This document shows, piece after piece, positions 16,769 to 23,030 of a stretch of DNA of 64,000 bases. The first letter of the stretch is position 1, and every line of letters starts with the position of its first letter. The position numbers and the translations under genes were made by a program. Origin of the DNA: DASXUX01 sp036504595 (lineage in GTDB: Bacteria > Planctomycetota > SZUA-567 > H5-PLA8); NCBI GenBank assembly GCA_036504595.1, contig DASXUX010000010.1, positions 62,001-126,000 on the forward strand, written 5' to 3'. The notes under the pieces are model-generated. The model was not told the origin of the DNA. It did not search any database and saw nothing but the letters and a program-made list of their open reading frames with translations.

Positions 16769-17098
16769 ATGGAGGCGGCGGGAATCGAACCCGAAACGCG
16801 GGCGGCGTCCAGACTTACAGCAACCGGCCAAGCCGCGTCCCAGAGCGGTCAAGATGGGCGTAACACAGGCCCGGCCACCAACGTTACGCCACTGGGTAGC
16901 GCTCACGAGCGGCCAACGCTGGTTGAGCGGGCGCGTGTGACCGGCCAATCTTTCGCCCCAAATCCGCCCCAAAGAAGCGATCTGGCATTAGCACCCGATC
17001 TCGCCTCAGTGGTGAGCGCCTGGCCGACGCTTACTGAGCCGGTCAAGGCGGGCATCCTGGCGATGATCTCCGCTGCCACCAAGAGCACAGGACGATAG
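16769..17098 (+). pseudogene. Displaced 3' end of the integrase gene
   Basis: Open frame of 109 codons running through attL in exactly the same frame as the recombinase gene runs through attR. It has no start context of its own. Its end, DLASVVSAWPTLTEPVKAGILAMI, resembles the C-terminus I associate with planctomycete tyrosine recombinases. In the excised circle the recombinase would read 420 residues to the shared repeat and then these 101, giving 521 residues. It is therefore best read as the true 3' end of int, separated from the gene body by integration, and not as an independent gene. Confidence 0.7.
16770..16793. repeat. attL: 24-bp direct repeat of the ssrA 3' end
   Basis: These 24 bases are identical to 24268-24291, which form part of the T-stem, T-loop and acceptor strand of tmRNA. 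Flanking bases differ on both sides (A here versus G there before; A versus C after). This is the left attachment site of the integrative element. Confidence 0.93.
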
Positions 17099-17116
17099 CT
17101 ACGAAAGGAGTGCGTC

Positions 17117-17545
17117 GTGAGCAAACGACAGACAGCAACGACCGGCAAGAGCGGCAAAGGCCAGTCCCCCGCCGCGCATCTCAAGCGCCATTGGTTCAGG
17201 CCAGGCACGTCCGGGAACCCGGCAGGGCGACGAACCGGGCAACGCAACGCAGCCACGCTGCTGCGGGAAGCCATTGAACGGGCGGAAGCGGACGATCGCT
17301 TCGACCTGTACGACTTCATAGTCCGGCAAGCCCGTCGGAACAACTCCGTCCTGATTGCGGTGATGAACAAGCTCCTGCCCAATAAGACAGAACTGAGCTT
17401 CGGCGCGGAAGAATTTGAGGCGACGCAAGCGCTGGTTGTTGACATCATCGCCAAGCATGTCAAAGACCCGACAGTATTGGAGCGCATCGCCAACGAACTC
17501 GATGCAGTGAGCAGCGGTGAAGAGGGAGCGAATTTGTCTTCGTAA
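17117..17545 (+). CDS. DUF5681-type protein, terminase-small-subunit-like
   Basis: A 142-residue product from a GTG with AAAGGAG 6 bases upstream. The N-terminal signature RHWFRPGTSGNPAGRRTGQRN (about 28-48) matches the GNPAGRPxGxRN domain (DUF5681) that occurs in proteins near phage terminases. The rest is helical and acidic. It starts 19 bases after the displaced int end, so in the circular form it would be directly downstream of the recombinase. A DNA-packaging or DNA-binding role is inferred from family context only. Confidence 0.7.
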   Translation: MSKRQTATTGKSGKGQSPAAHLKRHWFRPGTSGNPAGRRTGQRNAATLLREAIERAEADDRFDLYDFIVRQARRNNSVLIAVMNKLLPNKTELSFGAEEFEATQALVVDIIAKHVKDPTVLERIANELDAVSSGEEGANLSS

Positions 17546-17614
17546 CCATTCTCGCATTCGCTAGAACACGAAGCCACAGGCAATGTGGCCTGCCAAACGC
17601 AAGGGGTGTGCGGA

Positions 17615-18064
17615 ATGAGCGACGAGAAGCGTAAGCGAATTGATCCGGAGAGGCGTTACCCTTCGGACGGGTTCACGACCGCCGAAGAGCACGCGTTGAT
17701 CGTTCTTGACTCGCTGCCGCACGCGGAAATCGAACGCACGCGCGACGTTTTCCAGTTCACCGAAGGCGGCGACGCAGGCATCGTGGTCGTGGTGACGGCG
17801 GAAGCGGTGGAACTGCGCTTGCCCACGGTCGAGTGGACGTGCGGCTCCTACGGTCCCGCGCAGGCCAGCCGGCTGTGGAAGCGCGTCAAGTGGAACGAGG
17901 ACACCGGAACGCGTCTGCCCGAACTCATCGAAGCAGCACGAAAAGCCCGGCAGCGCGAGTACCGCACCTGCAAGTTCTGCGGTGAGCGTGTCGCGCCGGA
18001 GAACCGGCACTCACGCGACGTCTGCCACGGCTGCGCTGAAGAGCGCCTGGGTGTTGTTCACTGA
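17615..18064 (+). CDS. Hypothetical protein with C-terminal zinc-ribbon-like Cys pairs
   Basis: A 149-residue product, start at ATG 17615 preceded by AAGGGG. The body is unrecognised (DGFTTAEEHALIVLDSLPHAEIERTRDVF...). The C-terminus holds CKFC and CHGC pairs 18 residues apart, typical of a small zinc ribbon. It overlaps the convergent gene's 3' end by 7 bases. Likely a nucleic-acid-binding or regulatory protein of the element; function unknown. Confidence 0.65.
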   Translation: MSDEKRKRIDPERRYPSDGFTTAEEHALIVLDSLPHAEIERTRDVFQFTEGGDAGIVVVVTAEAVELRLPTVEWTCGSYGPAQASRLWKRVKWNEDTGTRLPELIEAARKARQREYRTCKFCGERVAPENRHSRDVCHGCAEERLGVVH

Positions 18065-18846
18065 AACCCACGAAGTGCTTCGTCGAGAAACGCCAGGTAA
18101 CGCCATGCGTGTTCTTCATGGAAGCCGTAGAGATTCCGCATCCACTCGGCCAGCACGGAGCCGGCCAACTCCCGCCGAAGCCGCAGCCCGTTCTCGGTGA
18201 AACTGTCCAAGTGGCAGTTCACCACCGTGGTGTTGAATTGTGGAACCGGGACGAAATGCGTGCAAGGGGACGCTCCGCGCATAGCAGCCTGTAAAAGCGA
18301 CTGTTGCCACACCGCCTTCGGCAGCAGTGTGACCTTCGGCTTTAACACGACTAGCTCCGCGACAACATAGGGCAGCGATGCTGCCAGCTTCTCAGTATCT
18401 GCAACGTAATCGGCATTGTTCTCGGCTTTCACAGAGAACTTACACCAGTTCGTTACAGCCAATGTTTCCAGAAACTCCCGTGGCCTGTCGCCTGTGGCCA
18501 CTCGGAGTTTCCTTGCCACAAAAAGGCCCGCCGCAAATAGGCCACCGTCCGTTACCGGTTGGATACCCACGTCGGGGAAGAAACTGCTGCCAGTCCGCCC
18601 CGCTTCGTCATACACGGCGCGATAACGATCCCACACACGCTCGTCTTCGAATCTGGCCGGCACGTCCTTTCGGTTCATCCATGCCAAGTTTTCCGCGCTT
18701 GCATAGATCAAGAGGCCGTCCACAGGCCGATAAGCGTCGCCGATGAACGGAACGGACGGCTTGTACTTCCATGCCCATGCGGGCGGTTCCCCTCCAAGGC
18801 GTTTGTAGTTCGCCACAAGCTCCTGGCGCGTGCCGCTGGCGATCAT
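18058..18846 (-). CDS. Unrecognised element protein, faintly uracil-glycosylase-like
   Basis: A 262-residue product, the only minus-strand gene in the element, starting at the ATG at 18846 with GGGAG just upstream (TTG at 18864 is an alternative). The arrangement PFIGDAYRPVDGLLIYASAENLAW early, LKPKVTLLPKAVW in the middle and HFVPVPQFNTT later recalls the order of motifs in uracil-DNA-glycosylase-like proteins. Catalytic residues cannot be assigned with confidence. Its opposite orientation and lone position suggest a cargo (accessory) gene. It may be a DNA-damage or defence-type enzyme; this is a guess. Confidence 0.5.
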   Translation of the reverse strand: MIASGTRQELVANYKRLGGEPPAWAWKYKPSVPFIGDAYRPVDGLLIYASAENLAWMNRKDVPARFEDERVWDRYRAVYDEAGRTGSSFFPDVGIQPVTDGGLFAAGLFVARKLRVATGDRPREFLETLAVTNWCKFSVKAENNADYVADTEKLAASLPYVVAELVVLKPKVTLLPKAVWQQSLLQAAMRGASPCTHFVPVPQFNTTVVNCHLDSFTENGLRLRRELAGSVLAEWMRNLYGFHEEHAWRYLAFLDEALRGFQ

Positions 18847-18888
18847 GTATCTCCCGGAAAACAAGAGGGGCGCGTCCGTATGTCGTTC

Positions 18889-19025
18889 AGCCGGACAGGG
18901 ACACGACTCCCCGACGCGCTAAAACGACACCGGTGCGCGCCCCCGCTTTCGCGGGAGCGCAGCACCGAGCATCGGTTAGCGCGTCGCTGACTGCGGATGC
19001 AGTCAGGGTCGTGTTTCGTCCGGCT
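18889..19025. other. Highly structured non-coding segment: three-way junction
   Basis: This 137-base stretch in a gene-free gap folds almost completely. P1 pairs AGCCGGAC (18889-18896) with GTCCGGCT (19018-19025) and ACACGAC (18901-18907) with GTCGTGT (19008-19014). P2 pairs GACGCGCTAA (18913-18922) with TTAGCGCGTC (18976-18985) and carries a long inner hairpin P3 at 18931-18967, closed by CCCGC/GCGGG with a TTTC loop. P4 is CTGACTGC/GCAGTCAG (18987-19006) with a GGAT loop. Another perfect hairpin (GCTGGC/GCCAGC, 19037-19051) follows. It could be a structured RNA, or a DNA structure such as a replication or packaging origin. Confidence 0.75.
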
Positions 19026-19253
19026 ACCTCGCTCGTGCTGGCTCTGCCAGCTCGAAAGACTTCATCAGAGCTTTACATTACGTCACGCCCTCGACCCGTC
19101 TTGAACCTTCACAACTGAACCGCATATTTTTCACGAAATGGCAGCAAAGCGCAAGCAATTTGCGCGCGCAAAGAGGCTTCGAGGCTTCGAAGTGGTGTTC
19201 GACGTGCTGCGCGCCCCATGCTAATCTTCGAGAACGAAGAGGGAAGGACTTCG

Positions 19254-19739
19254 ATGCGCCAGAAGACATACAGAGTTAAGGATCTCCAAGACCCGAAGAC
19301 GGCCGCCGCCGCGTGGGGCGTACTTCAAGGGCTAATGCGCGAGAAGATGAGGAGTCTTCCGCCGGACCTCTTGGCTCCCGACGCCCACGCCAAAATCAAC
19401 GCGTGGCTTGGAGAACTCGCGGTGCAAGCTCAGGTGCTGGCCAGCGAGGGCCACTCGCGACAGGCGATGGACGAGTACTCCCTAGAGGAAATCGCTACGT
19501 GGTACGAGGTCTGGCAAGAGGCACAGAAGCGCAAAGCCGCACCAAAAGAATCGAATCGGTGGACACGCCCATACTCGGTCTCGGAACTTGCTCACATTTT
19601 CCAAGTCAGTAGAAATACGATGTCCTCATATTTGCGAACGAATCAAGTGCACGGCCGAAAGGTCGGTTCGCGCTGGCAGGTTCAGGAAGATGAAATGCCC
19701 CAGTCCGATGACCTGCACAAAACCGCACAAAAGCGCTGA
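19254..19739 (+). CDS. Helix-turn-helix DNA-binding protein of the element
   Basis: A 161-residue product starting at ATG 19254 with GAAGGA upstream. The C-terminal third contains a MerR/AlpA-like helix-turn-helix: RPYSVSELAHIFQVSRNTMSSYLRTNQVHGRKVGSRWQV (about 113-151), with the usual DNA-binding helix in VSRNTMSSYLRT and the wing WQV. The N-terminal part is helical. It follows the structured segment and precedes a second HTH gene, so it probably regulates the replication genes or excision. Confidence 0.7.
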   Translation: MRQKTYRVKDLQDPKTAAAAWGVLQGLMREKMRSLPPDLLAPDAHAKINAWLGELAVQAQVLASEGHSRQAMDEYSLEEIATWYEVWQEAQKRKAAPKESNRWTRPYSVSELAHIFQVSRNTMSSYLRTNQVHGRKVGSRWQVQEDEMPQSDDLHKTAQKR

Positions 19740-19789
19740 AACTCGCCCCTAATTGCACGGGTCCATTGGGCCGCAGGTTAGGTTCATTC

Positions 19790-19806
19790 GCGTGTGGAGG
19801 ACACGC
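19790..19806 (+). promoter_or_regulatory. Hairpin with the ribosome site in its loop
   Basis: GCGTGT (19790-19795) pairs with ACACGC (19801-19806), leaving GGAGG, the Shine-Dalgarno sequence of the next gene, as the loop. It may display the ribosome site or be a protein operator. Confidence 0.4.
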
Positions 19807-19808
19807 AA

Positions 19809-20006
19809 ATGGACTTTATAGATGCCTACGAGGTTGACCGCCTGTTTTGCTGGCCAGCCGGTCGCGCGCTGCGACTGGCTCGAAAAGGGAAACTTCCCCA
19901 CCACATCGCGCCAGACGGCAAGACGTTCCTTTTCCGACGCGACGAACTGACCTCCCTCGTTGATCGCGGCGCTTCTCTTCCAAACGAGATCGGCGGTGCC
20001 GCATGA
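19809..20006 (+). CDS. Small AlpA/excisionase-like HTH protein
   Basis: A 65-residue protein, ATG 8 bases after GGAGG. The pattern YEVDRLFCWPAGRALRLARKGKLPHHIAPDGKTFLFRRDEL is that of small winged HTH proteins (helix-turn-helix 17 / AlpA type) that act as excisionases or element regulators. It overlaps the primase-helicase gene by 4 bases (ATGA), so the two are translated together. A role in controlling replication or directing excision is inferred. Confidence 0.7.
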   Translation: MDFIDAYEVDRLFCWPAGRALRLARKGKLPHHIAPDGKTFLFRRDELTSLVDRGASLPNEIGGAA

Positions 20007-22024
20007 GCATGGCCAGAGACGTGGCCGCGCTTGAGCGGCTCAAGGAGAGCAAAGAGGCGCTGCTTCAAGCCCTGCGCGACGCGGGGACGGAGATCGGCGA
20101 CGATCTGAGCCACCTCAAGTCGCCCTGGCGCGAAGACAAGACGGGCTCGCTGTCGGTTTTTAAGCATGAGGGCAAGTGGTTCTTCAAAGACCACGGCGAA
20201 GGTGGGAAACTTGCGAAGCCGGGAACCATCGTCGATGTCGTTGCCCGCACCACGGGCCGTCGCGAACTTACCGCTGTACTCTCGGCTTTGAACCGCTACG
20301 GGCGTTTCGTTCAAGCGGGCGTCCCCTCGGGCGCCTCGAAGCCGAAACCTGCTCGTCGGTTCGCATCCCTTCAAGCCGCTGCCAAGTTCCTCGAACGCAT
20401 CCTGAATGCTCGTTGCACGCGACAGGACGTGTACCGGGATGCGAGAGGCAAGGACACGATAGCGGTCCTTCGCCTCGAAAAGAACGACGGCGGCAAGACA
20501 TACCGTCCGCTACACCGCGTTGATGGCGGTTGGGTGATGGGTGATCCTCCAGGGCTGCTGCCACTCTACAACCTTCCGACCATCCTCTCTGCTGATCGTT
20601 CAAAACCTGTCGTGGTCGTTGAGGGGGAGAAGTGCGCCGAACGCCTGACATCGTTGGGCTTTCTCGCCACAACTTCGGCGCACGGCGCGAAGAGCGCAAA
20701 GAAGAGCGACTGGTCGCCCCTCGTGGGTCGCGAGGTCATCATCTGGCCGGACAAAGACGCGCCAGGCCTTGAGTATGCTGCGGATGTAGCGCACGCACTG
20801 GCCGGAGTGCCGCCGTCCAACACCGCGCGGCAGGTGGACCCGGAAACGCTGACAAAGCTTGGGGACGGCGGTGACGTGGTGGACTTCTTGGCGAAGATGC
20901 CGGCCGCAAGACACAAGCAGGCGGTGCGCGCCGTTCTGGACACAGCCGTTGTCGTGAAGGTACCGGCAACCGGGAACGGCGAAGAAGTGCTGACGGTCTT
21001 CACCGCCGCCGAACTCGCAAAGCAGTATCCGGAACTACGCCCCCCGGTGGTACACGACCTAGTACGACGGGGCGAGACAATGAATGTGATTGGTTCGCCA
21101 AAGGCTGGAAAGAGCTGGCTTGCACTGGATTTCGCTCTGGCTGTCGCAACAGGCACCCCTTTTCTCTCCAAATTCCCGACCCAGGCGGGAAAGGTGCTGA
21201 TCGTTGACAACGAACTTCATCCGGAGACATGTGTTCATCGCCTGAAAGTAGCCTGCGAGGTCAAAAACATTCCGTTCGAAGCCATCGCTGAACGAATTTC
21301 TTTCGTCCCACTGCGAGGTAACCTGAAGGACATTGAAGCGCTCGCCGGAAGCCTCGCCGCGTTGGCGCCAAGAGCGTTTGACGCTTTGGTTCTCGACGCA
21401 CTCTACCGGCTGTTTGCGCGCGGCACGGACGAGAACAGCAACGCTGACCTAGCCCACTTCTATAACGTTGTTGACAAGATCGCACGGTCGTTAGACGCAG
21501 CGTTGGTCCTGATACATCATGCTTCAAAGGGCGCTCAAGGCAACAAGAGCGTTACCGATACCGGGGCGGGCGCCGGTGCCATCGCGCGTGCTACAGACAC
21601 ACACATGGTTCTAAGGTCACATGAGGCGTCTGACGCTTGCGTTGTCGAGGCCCGATGTCGCACGTTCCCGCCGCCGTCCCCGTTCTGCGTGAGCTTTGAG
21701 TACCCCCGATGGCGGCTTAGGCCCGATCTCGACCCGGCGGCGCTGGCGGGAAAGCGTAGGGCCAAAAGCAGCGCAAGCCCTTGTGGACCAGCGCCGGAGG
21801 CGTGGACGGCCGAGCGTTTCGCTTCCAGTTTCCTAACGGCCCAGCCCAAAGAGCGCCCCGTGCTTCTGGCCGAGGCCGCTGCGCAGGGGCTGAGCACGTT
21901 TAAGGCAGCGCAACTCTTAAACCTGGCCATCGGCGGCGGCAAGGTGTTTCTCTGGTCCAACGGGCATAAGAGGCCGGCCAGTTTCGCCACGGTGCGGCCA
22001 CCGGAGGGCGCCGGCAATGCTTGA
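20003..22024 (+). CDS. Primase-helicase replication protein (TOPRIM + RepA-like AAA ATPase)
   Basis: A 673-residue replication protein of the element. The N-terminal part (about 20-90) resembles a CHC2/primase lead-in without clear zinc Cys (SPWREDKTGSLSVFKHEGKWFFKDHG). A TOPRIM domain follows at about 205-270 (PVVVVEGEKCAERL...REVIIWPDKDAPG). The C-terminal half (about 330-600) is a RecA-fold RepA-like ATPase with Walker A GSPKAGKSW (about 370), VLIVDNE, Walker B LVLDALYRLF and the motif VLIHHASKG near 505. Such proteins unwind and prime DNA in phages, satellites and plasmids. It implies that the element replicates after excision. It overlaps the preceding gene by 4 bases. Confidence 0.85.
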   Translation: MSMARDVAALERLKESKEALLQALRDAGTEIGDDLSHLKSPWREDKTGSLSVFKHEGKWFFKDHGEGGKLAKPGTIVDVVARTTGRRELTAVLSALNRYGRFVQAGVPSGASKPKPARRFASLQAAAKFLERILNARCTRQDVYRDARGKDTIAVLRLEKNDGGKTYRPLHRVDGGWVMGDPPGLLPLYNLPTILSADRSKPVVVVEGEKCAERLTSLGFLATTSAHGAKSAKKSDWSPLVGREVIIWPDKDAPGLEYAADVAHALAGVPPSNTARQVDPETLTKLGDGGDVVDFLAKMPAARHKQAVRAVLDTAVVVKVPATGNGEEVLTVFTAAELAKQYPELRPPVVHDLVRRGETMNVIGSPKAGKSWLALDFALAVATGTPFLSKFPTQAGKVLIVDNELHPETCVHRLKVACEVKNIPFEAIAERISFVPLRGNLKDIEALAGSLAALAPRAFDALVLDALYRLFARGTDENSNADLAHFYNVVDKIARSLDAALVLIHHASKGAQGNKSVTDTGAGAGAIARATDTHMVLRSHEASDACVVEARCRTFPPPSPFCVSFEYPRWRLRPDLDPAALAGKRRAKSSASPCGPAPEAWTAERFASSFLTAQPKERPVLLAEAAAQGLSTFKAAQLLNLAIGGGKVFLWSNGHKRPASFATVRPPEGAGNA

Positions 22025-22076
22025 CCGCCAGCCAACCAGTTTTGACCTGTCGTGTGTGTGGTGTGTGTGCGCCCCC

Positions 22077-22113
22077 TTTAACCCCAAGAGGGACCGCAGG
22101 CCCTCTTGGTTAA
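22077..22113. other. Imperfect hairpin after the primase gene
   Basis: AAGAGGG and CCCTCTT arms extended by TTTAACC/GGTTAA with a 2-base bulge surround an 8-base loop. It lies in the gap 22025-22187 with a short GT-rich run (22050-22070). There is no T-run, so it may be an attenuator or processing site. Confidence 0.35.
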
Positions 22114-22187
22114 GGGCGTGCGGGACCAAACCGAAACGGAGCGCCGGGCGACTGCGAGCGCCCGCGCAGAGGACGGGAGGAAAGGGC

Positions 22188-22463
22188 ATGAGGGGACGCA
22201 AAGAGACGTGCAGGCCCGCCGCTGGGGATCGCCGGTGGCTGGCACAGTCAGAGAACGAACGCTGGTGGCGCTACCGAAGGCTTTGCAGGTTCGCTTGGGA
22301 ACTTCAGCGAACTCTACGATTGGCTGAGGCGGATGGCAACGGCGCAAGCATCGCAGCGTCTCGCTGCAAAGCCGCGCTGGCAACAGTCGGCAAGCCGGAC
22401 GCCGTTTTCGTTGAAGCGATCCAGAACGAGCTGGAACTGGCCTACCACGGGAGGCTCTCATGA
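22188..22463 (+). CDS. Small hypothetical protein
   Basis: A 91-residue product starting at ATG 22188 behind GGGAGGAAAG. An open frame extends further upstream, but the strong ribosome site favours this start. The sequence is basic and helical (WLAQSENERWWRYRRLCRFAWELQRTLRLAEADG). The gene overlaps the next by 4 bases. No family recognised; likely DNA-associated by charge and context. Confidence 0.55.
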   Translation: MRGRKETCRPAAGDRRWLAQSENERWWRYRRLCRFAWELQRTLRLAEADGNGASIAASRCKAALATVGKPDAVFVEAIQNELELAYHGRLS

Positions 22464-22795
22464 CCAGCGAAGCCACCCATTCCGCATCGACTCCCTCATC
22501 ACCGACTGAAAGCAGTCCCAAAAGCAGTCCCGCTGGAGTTCTCTTCAGCAGCGCCCTGGCCGATTGCCCGCCGGGCACTGTACTCAACGAGAAGGCGTTA
22601 GCGAAAGTCCTGGCCGTCGCTCCGAGAACACTGCGGCGCATGGTTGATCGGGGCGAACTCCCGCCCGGAACGAAGCTCGGCGTGAACAAAGTCTGGCTGT
22701 CGGACAAAGTGTTGGCTCATCTTTCGGAACGCGCAGAGCGCCTTGCGGCGGAAGCCCGACAGCATGCTGCCCGTTTGGCGCGAAAAAGCTTTTGA
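22460..22795 (+). CDS. Helix-turn-helix protein, excisionase-like
   Basis: A 111-residue product. After a Ser/Thr/Pro-rich N-terminus, residues about 43-85 form an HTH: LNEKALAKVLAVAPRTLRRMVDRGELPPGTKLGVNKVWLSDKVLAHL, the layout of small DNA-binding domains that choose a helix by PRTLRRMVDRG. It sits two genes ahead of the recombinase, the usual place for an excisionase. It overlaps the previous gene by 4 bases. Confidence 0.65.
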   Translation: MTSEATHSASTPSSPTESSPKSSPAGVLFSSALADCPPGTVLNEKALAKVLAVAPRTLRRMVDRGELPPGTKLGVNKVWLSDKVLAHLSERAERLAAEARQHAARLARKSF

Positions 22796-22803
22796 AATTC
22801 AGC

Positions 22804-22824
22804 CATGCTTTTATTATAAGCATG
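22804..22824. promoter_or_regulatory. AT-rich inverted repeat, likely operator
   Basis: CATGCTT and AAGCATG (7-bp perfect arms) flank TTATTAT, ending 2 bases before the start codon of the ribbon-helix-helix gene. In a GC-rich element this AT-rich palindrome stands out and probably binds that regulator or the neighbouring HTH protein, overlapping the xis/int promoter. Confidence 0.5.
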
Positions 22825-22826
22825 TA

Positions 22827-23027
22827 ATGAGATGTAAACACGGACAAAAGAAGCGAAGAGGGCGCCCCGCACGCGGGGCGGATGGTCGGACCGTCAATCT
22901 GACGGTTCGGGTCAGCCAGCGCGAGCGCGAGGCACTGGCGAAAGCAGCGGACGCGGCGGGCATGAGCGTGAGCGAGTACATCATGCGCCCGCACCGCGCG
23001 GACGCGGAAGAAGCGCGAAAGGAGTAG
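22827..23027 (+). CDS. Ribbon-helix-helix regulator
   Basis: A 66-residue product from ATG 22827; an open frame upstream exists but would cross the palindrome. It has a basic N-terminus (CKHGQKKRRGRPARGADG) then VNLTVRVSQREREALAKAADAAGMSVSEYIMR, a clear ribbon-helix-helix pattern: strand VNLTVRVS, helix A, turn, helix B with SVSEYI. It ends 3 bases before int. Such proteins repress their own promoter in mobile elements; here it probably controls the recombinase. Confidence 0.75.
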   Translation: MRCKHGQKKRRGRPARGADGRTVNLTVRVSQREREALAKAADAAGMSVSEYIMRPHRADAEEARKE

Positions 23028-23030
23028 GCG

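Noticed and set aside
16770..16800. A second tRNA or tmRNA gene suggested by the T-arm-like sequence
   Set aside because: Only the 24-bp att core matches; the rest of a tRNA-like fold is missing.
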